In this document: in pieces, positions 52,938 to 60,959 of the stretch | How the letters are laid out: each line of letters opens with the position of its first letter | Position numbering within the stretch: position 1 is the first letter of the stretch | Assembly (NCBI GenBank): GCA_964534315.1 | Contig: CAZHOV010000010.1 | Span: 1 to 63,769, forward strand | Direction of reading: 5' to 3' | DNA length: 63,769 bases | From: CAZHOV01 sp964534315 | Lineage (GTDB): Bacteria > Bacteroidota > Bacteroidia > Chitinophagales > Saprospiraceae | The notes under the pieces: generated by a model | The model's input: only the letters and a program-made list of their open reading frames with translations | What the model was told of the DNA's origin: nothing | The model's database searches: none | Program-made: the position numbers and the translations under genes

Positions 52938-53315
52938 ATGAATTTAATGAAAACGTACTACGATCAAATAACCATTTTTTATAATCCGGAAATCAATAAG
53001 CATAAGAAGACGATCGCTCATGCGAAAAGTGTGGGAAAGATACTGGCAATGCCGTTTAAGGATATGCCGGAAGCTTTTAATATTTGGGCGACGATCTGGA
53101 AAGGGTTGAGAGAAGACCCTATGCAGGTTTTTGATAAAAATGATCCCAAATTTGAAAAGCTGGCAAAAGAGTCCGTAATCGATTTTGAAAGTTGGCGAAA
53201 GATTGCCGTCAATAACCTTGAACTCTTTCATTCCCCTATCGCTATCAAAGGAAAACAGGTAGTCGTGTGCGACCGCCAAACAAAGATTTATGAATTAATA
53301 GAAGAAGCAAACTAA
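52938..53315 (+). CDS. Cys-less ArsC/Spx-like protein
   Basis: 125 residues matching the arsenate-reductase-like fold in outline: ITIFYNPEINKHKKTIAHAKS corresponds to the ArsC start (ITIYxNPxCxKSR), LREDPMQVFDKNDPKFEKL to the LxRxxEPxFKEL region, and LFHSPIAIKGKQVVVCDRQTKIYEL to the LIxRPIVxxGxxAxxGRP end. The catalytic cysteine position is taken by isoleucine, and the substrate arginine is not evident, so it cannot reduce arsenate. It might be a regulatory or RNA-polymerase-binding relative of Spx. It lies between a terminator and the XRE regulator. Confidence 0.6.
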   Translation: MNLMKTYYDQITIFYNPEINKHKKTIAHAKSVGKILAMPFKDMPEAFNIWATIWKGLREDPMQVFDKNDPKFEKLAKESVIDFESWRKIAVNNLELFHSPIAIKGKQVVVCDRQTKIYELIEEAN

Positions 53316-53344
53316 TGAACACTTCCATTAGTTTGATAAAAATA

Positions 53345-53432
53345 TTCACAAAACAGAACATGAATCAACTTTTTTTGTTTTTTTTATGACCATAGCCGTT
53401 TAATTGTTAATCTTTAATTACTTTTTTGTGAA
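53345..53432. promoter_or_regulatory. TTCACAAAA / TTTTGTGAA half-sites upstream of the XRE gene
   Basis: TTCACAAAA at 53345-53353 and TTTTGTGAA at 53424-53432 form a widely spaced inverted pair ahead of the XRE start at 53450. The same word occurs as a compact inverted repeat upstream of the sigma factor gene. Confidence 0.45.
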
Positions 53433-53449
53433 CAATATATTTCCTTACC

Positions 53450-53956
53450 ATGAGCATATTAGCTAAAAACATTAAATACCTGAGGAAAAAAAGGGGGTGG
53501 AGTCAAGAAACCCTAGCCGGGAAACTTGATATTAAACGAAGTAGCATTGCTGCTTATGAAAGTAAAAATGTAGAGCCGAGAGTTAGTGTAATTTTAGCAA
53601 TGGGAAAGTTGTTCAATATAGATATCGGAGACTTGGTCGGAAAAGACATTCAAAATAATCCCGAAAATATTGACGCCTTAAATGGACAACCACCTCGCAT
53701 TATCGACAATCAAAGCCTAAAAACAAAGATTGAAGACTTAGATGTACTCAAAGAATTTATAGATGCCACCAGTAGCACCCGTAAAATGTTGGAGGGATTA
53801 AAAGTGTTCTATAAATTTAAACAAAGCCAATCAGAAAATAAGCTTCGAGATTACTCATCAGATATTGAAGGCTTCATCATGCTGCTTGAACATCTTCTCA
53901 ACCAAAATGAGCAACTTGTTGACTTCCTAACATACTCTCCAGAAAAAAATCACTAA
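53450..53956 (+). CDS. XRE-family helix-turn-helix regulator
   Basis: 168 residues. N-terminal Cro/C1 HTH (~7-60; LRKKRGWSQETLAGKLDIKRSSIAAYESKNVEPRV in two blocks), linker and a C-terminal helical domain (LKEFIDATSSTRKMLEGLKVFYKFK). It likely regulates itself and the sigma factor gene 79 bp downstream through TTCACAA-type sites. No signal-binding motif is apparent. Confidence 0.85.
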   Translation: MSILAKNIKYLRKKRGWSQETLAGKLDIKRSSIAAYESKNVEPRVSVILAMGKLFNIDIGDLVGKDIQNNPENIDALNGQPPRIIDNQSLKTKIEDLDVLKEFIDATSSTRKMLEGLKVFYKFKQSQSENKLRDYSSDIEGFIMLLEHLLNQNEQLVDFLTYSPEKNH

Positions 53957-53971
53957 CTTTTGTTAAAATAA

Positions 53972-53987
53972 TTCACAATTTTGTGAA
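53972..53987. promoter_or_regulatory. Inverted repeat TTCACAA-TT-TTGTGAA before the sigma factor gene
   Basis: 7-bp arms TTCACAA/TTGTGAA separated by 2 bp, 49 bp upstream of the sigma factor start, just ahead of TTTTGCTA. Likely operator for the neighbouring XRE protein. Confidence 0.5.
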
Positions 53988-54035
53988 CAAATTCTCCTTT
54001 TGCTAGTTTTATGTATAAACAAACTTAATTAAACA

Positions 54036-54536
54036 ATGCAAAGAAAAGAATTTGTAAGAAACTTCGATTTGTTGTACGATCAGCTTTACAGGTTTGCATT
54101 TAAACTTACAAAAGATGAAAATAGGGCCAAAGATTTAATGCAGGAAACTGCTTATATGGCCTTTAAAAATCTTTCAAAGTTTAAACCAGGAACTAATTTT
54201 AAAGCGTGGATTTCTACCATCCTGCGCAATACGTTTATAAATGGTTACAGAAAAGCGAAAGTTAGAAAATTGGCCAGTGAACCTGTAGATGACATTATGT
54301 ACAAAGTTGACAAGCAACACTACACTCAAAATCAAGGAATCAGCAACATCAATTTGAAAGAAATTGAACGAAAAATTGATGAGTTGAAAAGTAAGTATAA
54401 AGTTCCTTTTTTACTTCACTACAGTGGTTTTGAGTATTCTGAAATCGCTTCAAACCTTAACATTCCTATTGGTACAGTGAAAAGTCGTCTATTCACTGCC
54501 AGAAAACAACTTCAAAGTTCGATCTCCAGAAACTAA
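54036..54536 (+). CDS. ECF-type RNA polymerase sigma factor
   Basis: 166 residues: region 2 (~10-75; FDLLYDQLYRFAFKLTKDENRAKDLMQETAYMAFKNL in two parts, FKAWISTILRNTFINGYRK) and region 4 (~110-160; PFLLHYSGFEYSEIASNLNIPIGTVKSRLFTARKQL). It directs RNA polymerase to stress promoters. No anti-sigma gene is adjacent; control may be by the XRE protein. Dps follows 93 bp downstream with its own promoter. Confidence 0.92.
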   Translation: MQRKEFVRNFDLLYDQLYRFAFKLTKDENRAKDLMQETAYMAFKNLSKFKPGTNFKAWISTILRNTFINGYRKAKVRKLASEPVDDIMYKVDKQHYTQNQGISNINLKEIERKIDELKSKYKVPFLLHYSGFEYSEIASNLNIPIGTVKSRLFTARKQLQSSISRN

Positions 54537-54596
54537 TATCGAAAACCATAATTTTCCTCATTGAGACGACCCAATCTTAATGGTTATTTTCCTTAT

Positions 54597-54604
54597 TATT
54601 TTTG
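54597..54604 (+). promoter_or_regulatory. -7 box of dps
   Basis: TATTTTTG fits TAnnTTTG, 25 bp upstream of the dps start at 54630. Confidence 0.5.
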
Positions 54605-54629
54605 AATTGTAAAAAACATTTAAACACAC

Positions 54630-55118
54630 ATGAATTACTTAGGATTATCTACAGATAAAGTAAATAGTACTGTAAAAGAATTGAATCAGCTGTTATCTAA
54701 TTATCAGATATACTATCAAAATTTGAGAAACTTCCACTGGAATGTAAGTGGAGAAAATTTCTTCGACTTACACGAGAAATTTGAAGATCTGTATACTGAT
54801 GCACGCACAAAAATTGATGAGATTGCTGAGCGTATTTTGACATTGCGAAGAACGCCGGTCAGCAAATACTCAGATTACATTGACCGGGCAGATGTACAAG
54901 AAGCTGAAATTTTGACTGACGATCATGAAATGATGGAAATCATCTTGAAAAATCACGGTACTATCATTAAGAATTTTAGAAGAGTATTGAAAGAAGCAGA
55001 AGATGCAGGTGATGAAGGTACTACCGATTTGATCGGCGGATTTTTATTTGACCTGGAAAAAGAAAGCTGGATGTTAGATGCATGGATTAAAAAAATGGCT
55101 AGAGTTGAGATAATCTAA
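54630..55118 (+). CDS. dps: Dps family ferroxidase/DNA-protection protein
   Basis: 162 residues, standard length. Ferroxidase residues: His in NLRNFHWNVSG, Asp/Glu in HEKFEDLYTDARTKIDEIAERIL. It oxidises Fe(II) with H2O2, stores iron and protects DNA. A lysine-rich N-terminal tail is missing, so direct DNA binding is uncertain. The location behind an ECF sigma factor suggests stress induction. Confidence 0.95.
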   Translation: MNYLGLSTDKVNSTVKELNQLLSNYQIYYQNLRNFHWNVSGENFFDLHEKFEDLYTDARTKIDEIAERILTLRRTPVSKYSDYIDRADVQEAEILTDDHEMMEIILKNHGTIIKNFRRVLKEAEDAGDEGTTDLIGGFLFDLEKESWMLDAWIKKMARVEII

Positions 55119-55182
55119 ATGAGCATTTGAGTTCCTTTCAATTTTCAATTAGTTTATTTCGTAAAAATCTTTATTAAATTCT

Positions 55183-55686
55183 ATGCAAGTTTATTCAGAA
55201 GACAATTTTAGAGTTGTACCCGAAAAACCAGCAATCACGTTAAAAAAATCAATCTTAAAACTCGGAAGAAATCAAGGATTAAAACTTGGTGCTTTAATGG
55301 CCGTTTTCCTTATTCTCGTACAGATAATTTTCAATCCTGAAAATGTGGGCTATGTAAAACCGGGTAAATATCTGATCATGCTGGGTATGTTTTACTCAAC
55401 ATTAATTACTTACAAGAAAGGTTTGGAAAGAGGCCAAATCTATCGTAAAGGATTTGTATTGGGTATTTACATGAGTGCCGTAGCTGCTATTACCTTAGTT
55501 GCTATCCTAACCGGACTGCAATTTGTCTTTCAGAGTTTTGATTTTAGCAAATTTTTCCAAACAGTAGATACTACCGCAGAAATGATCATTTTTGATTGGA
55601 TTCTATTGTTAGAAACATTTGTATTTGGAATAATTATCACCTTTATCCTATTACAGGGATTGAAAGATACTAGTATCCCGAAATAA
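55183..55686 (+). CDS. DUF4199-like membrane protein
   Basis: 167 residues with about four membrane helices (LGALMAVFLILVQIIF, YLIMLGMFYSTLITY, GFVLGIYMSAVAAITLVAIL, WILLLETFVFGIIITFILL). The arrangement GL.LG...G..ITYK.GL..G...R KGF..G is that of Bacteroidota DUF4199 proteins. Function unknown. Last gene of the island, closed by a strong terminator. Confidence 0.75.
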   Translation: MQVYSEDNFRVVPEKPAITLKKSILKLGRNQGLKLGALMAVFLILVQIIFNPENVGYVKPGKYLIMLGMFYSTLITYKKGLERGQIYRKGFVLGIYMSAVAAITLVAILTGLQFVFQSFDFSKFFQTVDTTAEMIIFDWILLLETFVFGIIITFILLQGLKDTSIPK

Positions 55687-55711
55687 TGTAGAAATCGTGA
55701 AACAATAAAAG

Positions 55712-55750
55712 GACTTGAAAATGCAATTTTGCATTTTCAAGTCTTTTTAT
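55712..55750. terminator. Rho-independent terminator closing the stress island
   Basis: Perfect stem GACTTGAAAATGC (55712-55724) / GCATTTTCAAGTC (55731-55743) followed by TTTTTATTTT. Confidence 0.85.
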
Positions 55751-55796
55751 TTTCTATCGCTAGTATGTGCTTGATGCACTTATTGTCTCCAGCTTT

Positions 55797-55938
55797 CTTA
55801 AGCAGTAAGGCAAAAAAATTGGTAAAAAAATCTTTTTGAGTTCGGTCATTCTTTCCTGCGTTCATTCCAGGTATTCAATCACTTAGTCTATAATGGCCGA
55901 ACAGATTTATTATACAAGCAATTTTGGTTTGCCGTTTA
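55797..55938 (+). repeat. Direct repeat D, right copy
   Basis: Partner of 50601-50797; shares AAGGCAAAAAAATTGGTA, CCAGGTATTCAATCACTTAG and ATACAAGCAATTTTGGTTTG in order. No coding frame. The remaining 55939-56122 shows nothing I can identify. Confidence 0.7.
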
Positions 55939-56122
55939 CAAGGGGCTTGATCGGATGGCTGCAAGCAGGAAAACAGCAGAAAGGTGGATAGAAAAAAATA
56001 TTCGAATAGAACTCATGAATAGTTGTTAATATTTTAATCAAAATGTAATGCTAAGCGTTAGGTAGGCGTACAAAAAACAAAAAACAATAAACAATAAGGC
56101 TAAGCCACTAATTTTCAGCTAC

Positions 56123-58534
56123 ATGATAAAAATTACTACATTTTTTTGCCTGTCTTTTTTTTGTTTGACAACCTTTCTTCAAGGGCAGCCTGGTGAGCGG
56201 GAACCCTCCAAAATCACGGTCAAAGGTACGCTTGTCGAAGAAGATAACTCAACTCCCTTACCTTTTGCTACTGTTGCAATCTATTCCATTAAGGATAGCG
56301 TACCGGTGAATAATACCCTTACCGACGATGCCGGAAATTTCGCGCTCAACGTATCAAAGGGAACCTATTACCTTACCTTTTCCTATGTAGGATTTAAAAG
56401 CAAAACCCTTTCTCCTGTTAATGTTGACGGATCGACCGCCACAATTGATCTTGGCAAGCTCCAAATGGCATCTTCTTCTATCGCTATCGAAGAGGTAGAG
56501 ATCAGGGAGGAAAAGAGCCAGATGGAATTTAAGCTTGACCGAAGAGTATTCAATGTGGGCAAAGACCTCACCAGTGCCGGTAATAATGCAGCAGACATTC
56601 TTGACAATATTCCTTCAGTCAATGTAGATACGGAAGGAAATGTCAGTCTGCGGGGAAGTCAGGGCGTTCGTATTTTAGTGAATGGAAAGCCTTCGGGTTT
56701 GCTAAGTGCCGGAGAGACTGACGCTTTGCTGCGCATGCAGGGAGATATTATCGAAAGTGTGGAATTAATTACCAATCCTTCTGCTCGTTACGAAGCCGAG
56801 GGAGAAGCCGGAATTATCAATATTATTCTCAAGAAAAACAGGGAGAAAGGTCTTAACGGGTCTTTTGGTGCTACCGTAGGCTATCCTCAAAATTTTGGTG
56901 CCTCTTACAACCTCAACTACCGAAGTAAAAACTTTAACTTTTTCTCCAACTTTGGCGCTGATTACCGCAAAGCCCCGGGAGGAGGAAATTCCACGCAGCA
57001 GTTTTTTGATAATGGGGTCCTTACAGATTATTTCACCAGTGAAACCGATCAGCTGCGCGGCGGTCCGGGCGGGTATCTCCAGTTAGGCACTGATTGGACA
57101 ATAAACGAACGGAATATGCTTACCGGTTCTTTTTTATATCGCTTAGGTGAAGACGATAATGAAGCTACTGTTATCTACCGGGATTTCGAAAATAACGTTC
57201 TTTCCAATACGACAATCCGGGAAACCGAAGAAAAAGAAAACGAACACAATCTCGAAGCAGCCCTCAACTACAAAAAGACTTTTGATCAGAAGAATCGGGA
57301 GTGGACGGTTTCGGTGCAATATATTCTGGATGATGATACAGAGCTTGCTGACTATTATCAAACCAGTGACGATGCCCAACAGCCGTTAATTCAGGAATCA
57401 AGTAACACAGAAGATGAGATCAACTTTGTGGCCCAAACCGATTACATCCATCCTATTGGTGAAAATAGCAAGATCGAAATGGGGCTGCGGGCCGGCATAA
57501 GAACAGTAAACAACGACTTTTTCGTAAGGGAAAGCCAAAACGGGCATTTTGTAACTTTAGAGAACTTTGATGATAACCTGAAATTTACCGAGAACATTTA
57601 CGCCGCTTACTTCATCGGAGCGCATGAATTTGGTAAGCTGGACATTCAGGGGGGGCTGCGGGCAGAATTGTCGGATATTTCTGCAGAACTCTTGAGATCC
57701 AACCAGGTCAATAATCAGGATTATCTGAGCTTATTTCCTAGCCTGGCGATTTCGTATGATGTTACTGCCAAGAATCAATTGCAGTTGAGTTATAGCAGAA
57801 GGATCAGTCGTCCGTATTTTAGGAGACTCCTCCCTTTTTCTAACTATAACAATCCCAGGAATAACTCCATTGGTAATCCCAATTTACTTCCTGAGTTTTC
57901 CAATTCTTTTGAAGCTGGTTACTTGCGTTATTTTGGCAAAGGTACACTACTATCCACTATCTATTACCGGCACACTACCGGAGTGATCGAGCGGATCGTT
58001 TTACCTGCCGAAGATGGTACTACGATCAGATACCCAATTAACTTATCGACCAGAAATGCATTCGGTCTGGAATTTAATTTCTCATATGATCTTACTGATT
58101 GGTGGGATGTCACTGCAGACCTCAATTTTTTCCGCTCCTTTCTGGATGGCGAATTTGAGGGAGTTGATTATTCGGCGGATGTCTTTAGCTGGGGTGGTAG
58201 TATTAATACCAAGCTCTCCATTGGCAATAACATACAGATACAGCCTTCCTTTGATTACGATGCCCCCCGAAACAACACTCAGGGACGAAGATTAGCCAAT
58301 TATAACTTTGACATTGGCGCCTCCATCGATGTCTTCAAAGGCAAGGGCACCTTTACCCTCACCGGTCGCGACCTGTTCAATACCCGCATCTGGCGAACAG
58401 TCGTCGACTTACCCGATTACAAATCCGAGACGGCCTTCCAGTGGCGTATACGCCGGTCTGTGGTGCTCACTTTCAATTACCGGTTGAATCAGGATAAGAA
58501 GAAAAGGGCGCCGTTGGAAGGAGAGCGGGGGTAG
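56123..58534 (+). CDS. TonB-dependent-receptor-like outer-membrane beta-barrel protein
   Basis: 803 residues. Signal peptide (MIKITTFFCLSFFCLTTFLQG), carboxypeptidase-regulatory-like domain (~28-120; VKGTLVEEDNSTPLPFATVAIYS, SYVGFKSKTLSPV), plug domain (~125-240; GRN-type ADILDNIPSVNVDTEGNVSLRGSQGVRILVNGKPSG in parts; IESVELITNPSARYEAEGEAGIINIILK) and a C-terminal barrel of the outer-membrane beta-barrel type (~250-800; YSRRISRPYFRRLLPFSNYNNP). This class differs from SusC but resembles TonB-linked receptors. Substrate unknown. The coding end abuts a REP array. Confidence 0.88.
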   Translation: MIKITTFFCLSFFCLTTFLQGQPGEREPSKITVKGTLVEEDNSTPLPFATVAIYSIKDSVPVNNTLTDDAGNFALNVSKGTYYLTFSYVGFKSKTLSPVNVDGSTATIDLGKLQMASSSIAIEEVEIREEKSQMEFKLDRRVFNVGKDLTSAGNNAADILDNIPSVNVDTEGNVSLRGSQGVRILVNGKPSGLLSAGETDALLRMQGDIIESVELITNPSARYEAEGEAGIINIILKKNREKGLNGSFGATVGYPQNFGASYNLNYRSKNFNFFSNFGADYRKAPGGGNSTQQFFDNGVLTDYFTSETDQLRGGPGGYLQLGTDWTINERNMLTGSFLYRLGEDDNEATVIYRDFENNVLSNTTIRETEEKENEHNLEAALNYKKTFDQKNREWTVSVQYILDDDTELADYYQTSDDAQQPLIQESSNTEDEINFVAQTDYIHPIGENSKIEMGLRAGIRTVNNDFFVRESQNGHFVTLENFDDNLKFTENIYAAYFIGAHEFGKLDIQGGLRAELSDISAELLRSNQVNNQDYLSLFPSLAISYDVTAKNQLQLSYSRRISRPYFRRLLPFSNYNNPRNNSIGNPNLLPEFSNSFEAGYLRYFGKGTLLSTIYYRHTTGVIERIVLPAEDGTTIRYPINLSTRNAFGLEFNFSYDLTDWWDVTADLNFFRSFLDGEFEGVDYSADVFSWGGSINTKLSIGNNIQIQPSFDYDAPRNNTQGRRLANYNFDIGASIDVFKGKGTFTLTGRDLFNTRIWRTVVDLPDYKSETAFQWRIRRSVVLTFNYRLNQDKKKRAPLEGERG

Positions 58535-58538
58535 AGTA

Positions 58539-58597
58539 GTTGGGACGTGGACGTCCCAACTAGCAGTGTTTTTTTGTTGGGACGTGGACGTCCCAAC
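58539..58597. repeat. Two palindromes of the GTTGGGACGT family
   Basis: At 58539-58560 and 58576-58597: arms GTTGGGACGT / ACGTCCCAAC around GG. They start 4 bp after the receptor stop. A degenerate half copy (GGTACGTCCCAACTAGC) lies near 58652. REP-like and related to the array downstream. Confidence 0.85.
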
Positions 58598-58694
58598 TAG
58601 CACAAATTTTTTTAAAGCAACTAACATAAGTTTTTTGAAGCAACTAGCATGGCGGTACGTCCCAACTAGCACAAGTTTTGTGAATCGCTGCACT

Positions 58695-59265
58695 GCTAGT
58701 TGGTACGTCATCGTATCAACCTTAATTCGCTGCTAGTTGGTACGTCATCGTATCAACCTTAATTCGCTGCTAGTTGGTACGTCATCGTATCAACCNNNNN
58801 NNNNNNNNNNNNNNNNNNNNNNNNNNNNNNNNNNNNNNNNNNNNNNNNNNNNNNNNNNNNNNNNNNNNNNNNNNNNNNNNNNNNNNNNNNNNNNNTCGTA
58901 TCAACCTTAATTCGCTGCTAGTTGGTACGTCATCGTATCAACCTTAATTCACTGCTAGTTGATACGTCATCGTATCAACCTTAATTCGCTGCTAGTTGGT
59001 ACGTCATCGTATCAACCTTAATTCGCTGCTGGTTGGTACGTCATCGTACCAACCTAAATTCGCTGCTGGTTGGTACGTCATCGTACCAACCTAAATTCGC
59101 TGCTAGTTGGTACGTCATCGTACCAACCTTAATTCACTGCTAGTTGATACGTCATCGTATCAACCTTAATTCGCTGCTAGTTGGTACGTCATCGTATCAA
59201 CCTTAATTCGCTGCTGGTTGGTACGTCATCGTACCAACCTAAATTACGGATGCCTCCAGGCATCC
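58695..59265. repeat. 37-bp tandem array of REP-like palindromes with terminal palindrome A
   Basis: The unit GCTAGTTGGTACGTCATCGT followed by ATCAACCTTAATTCGCT repeats exactly every 37 bp (starts 58695, 58732, 58769, then after the gap 58917, 58954, 58991, 59028, 59065, 59102, 59139, 59176, 59213). Each contains a stem GTTGGTACG-TCAT-CGTAYCAAC. Variants with GATACG/CGTATC and GGTACG/CGTACC keep perfect pairing. The array ends in GGATGCCTCCAGGCATCC (59248-59265). Confidence 0.95.
58796..58895. other. Assembly gap (100 N) inside the repeat array
   Basis: Exactly 100 Ns, a conventional placeholder. The array is cut in mid-unit on both sides (phase continues), so the true copy number is unknown. 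Confidence 0.98.
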
Positions 59266-59281
59266 ATAACTCACCAGCTCC

Positions 59282-60517
59282 TTACACCCGATGCTTCCGT
59301 CTATTTTTAAAGAACTCCTGTTTTCTACGTTGCTTTTCCTTATTCCATTCTTTCTTTTCTTTAGCCGTCATTGGCTTATCCGTTTGCGGGAAAGGGTGAT
59401 CTTGGAAAGCATTGATCTTTTTGCCGATCAGTTGCTCGATATCCCGGACATAAGCATTCTCTTCCGGCTCGCAAATAGAAATGGCTACGCCTTCCTTTCC
59501 TGCTCTTCCCGATCGGCCGATGCGGTGGACATAAGACTCAGCTTCGTTGGGGATATTGTAATTAATAACAAACCGGAGGTGATTAATATCGATGCCTCTG
59601 GAGGCAATATCGGTAGCTACCAATACTCTGATTTGTTTGTCTTTAAATTGGTTAAGAGCCTTTTGCCGTTGTGGCTGAGATTTATTTCCGTGTATAGCGG
59701 CCGCACGGATATTACTCTTTTTAAGGGAACGAACGATCTTATCGGCTCCGTGTTTGGTTCTGGCAAAAAGAAGCGCCTGATCAATTTCGTGCTCGTCCAG
59801 GATATGATGCAATAGATCTCTCTTGGTATTTCGGTTTGTGTAATAGAGGTATTGCTGGACGGTGTCAGCTGCTGAAGAAACGACATCGGCTTCAATCTTT
59901 ACCGGATCGGTCAAAATGGTTTTGGACAGTTTTTCAATATCCGAAGGCATGGTTGCAGAGAAAAACAACGATTGTCGCTTTTGGGGTAGTAATCGGATGA
60001 TCTTTTTGATATCGTTGATGAAGCCCATATCGAGCATACGGTCCGCTTCATCCAGCACAAATACTTTGATATCATCGAGAGAGAGATGTCCTTGATCAAT
60101 AAGATCGAGCAATCTTCCCGGCGTAGCTACTAGCATATGTACGCCTTTCCGGAGTTGTTCTACTTGGCTATGTTGCTTTACCCCACCAAAAATGACGGCG
60201 TGTTTGACGCCGGTATATTTACTGTAGGCTTTTAAGTTTTCATCGATCTGAATCGCCAGCTCTCTGGTAGGCGTAATAATCAACGAGCGTAAGACGGGTT
60301 TCTTTTTTTGCTTCCCTTCAATTCGTTCGATCAACTGGATAATCGGCACGGCAAATGCAGCCGTTTTACCAGTTCCGGTTTGAGCACATCCAAGAATATC
60401 TTTTCGGTTTAATACCTGGGGAATGGCTTGGGCTTGAATAGGGGTTGGTGAGGCATACTTTTTTTCCTCTAGCGCCTTTAAAATAGGCGCTATAATCTTT
60501 AAATCTTTAAATGTCAT
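59282..60517 (-). CDS. DEAD-box RNA helicase, RhlE-like
   Basis: 411 residues. Motifs: Q motif (YASPTPIQAQAIP), Walker A AQTGTGKTAAF, PTRELAIQ, TPGRLLDLI, DEAD (VLDEADRMLDMGF), SAT (FFSATMP), ATDIASRGIDI, HRIGRSGRAGKEG. The basic tail (KEKKEWNKEKQRRKQEFFKNRRKHRV) is typical of RhlE-type enzymes. It remodels RNA in ribosome assembly or decay. Its 3' end is 16 bp from the REP array palindrome; its promoter lies upstream on the right. Confidence 0.93.
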   Translation of the reverse strand: MTFKDLKIIAPILKALEEKKYASPTPIQAQAIPQVLNRKDILGCAQTGTGKTAAFAVPIIQLIERIEGKQKKKPVLRSLIITPTRELAIQIDENLKAYSKYTGVKHAVIFGGVKQHSQVEQLRKGVHMLVATPGRLLDLIDQGHLSLDDIKVFVLDEADRMLDMGFINDIKKIIRLLPQKRQSLFFSATMPSDIEKLSKTILTDPVKIEADVVSSAADTVQQYLYYTNRNTKRDLLHHILDEHEIDQALLFARTKHGADKIVRSLKKSNIRAAAIHGNKSQPQRQKALNQFKDKQIRVLVATDIASRGIDINHLRFVINYNIPNEAESYVHRIGRSGRAGKEGVAISICEPEENAYVRDIEQLIGKKINAFQDHPFPQTDKPMTAKEKKEWNKEKQRRKQEFFKNRRKHRV

Positions 60518-60588
60518 AATTGTTAAATTGCTACCTGCTTAAGAAAATCTAATGGTGAGACTTTACGGAAGAGATAATAAATAAAGTG

Positions 60589-60596
60589 CAAAGGTA
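60589..60596 (-). promoter_or_regulatory. -7 promoter box of the DEAD-box helicase gene
   Basis: On the minus strand TACCTTTG followed by C matches TAnnTTTGc; about 72 nt upstream of the start at 60517. Confidence 0.6.
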
Positions 60597-60642
60597 CAGA
60601 AATTAAATGAATAATGTGGATTTGATTTTTGCGGGGAGTTAG

Positions 60643-60891
60643 GGTGCCTGGAGGCACCTATAATTTGAGTTGGGGCACCCATAATTTGAGTTGGGACGAT
60701 ACGTCCCAACTAGCATTTTGATTTTTTGAATTGCAGCTGACGAACCTTACTAACCAGCATTTAGGCTTTGGTTTGGCCGTGGCGGCCAAACCAAATAACC
60801 AACTGCTGGTTGGTACGTATCGTATCAACCTTAATAATTGCTGGTTGGTACGTGTCGTACCAACCTAAATTCCGGGTGCCTCCAGGCACCC
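60643..60891. repeat. REP palindromes upstream of the RAYT gene
   Basis: Contains palindrome A GGTGCCTGGAGGCACC (60643-60658), a partial copy, palindrome B GTTGGGACG-ATA-CGTCCCAAC (60690-60710), an unrelated palindrome GGTTTGGCCG-TGG-CGGCCAAACC (60770-60792), a B copy with GGTACG/CGTATC (~60810), B again (GGTTGGTACG ... CGTACCAACC, 60843-60865) and A as GGGTGCCTCCAGGCACCC (60874-60891). Confidence 0.92.
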
Positions 60892-60933
60892 AAAAAAAAA
60901 TACTTTTTTTGTTACCTTTTTCATTTTCAAGTT

Positions 60934-60959
60934 ACTCCTAAGTAAAAGGAGTACTTATG
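60934..60959 (+). promoter_or_regulatory. Shine-Dalgarno in a small hairpin at the RAYT start
   Basis: AAGGAG (60946-60951) stands 5 bp before the ATG at 60957, rare for this phylum. ACTCCT (60934-60939) can pair with AGGAGT (60947-60952), hiding it. This could keep transposase translation low. Confidence 0.5.

Noticed and set aside
58695..59265. CRISPR array
   Set aside because: Period is 37 bp, but there are no unique spacers: the entire unit repeats. No cas genes are near. The palindromes match those scattered around the RAYT gene.
58409..59399. Open frames running through the palindromic array
   Set aside because: They consist of translated repeats or the opposite strand of the receptor and helicase genes; there is no protein-like composition.
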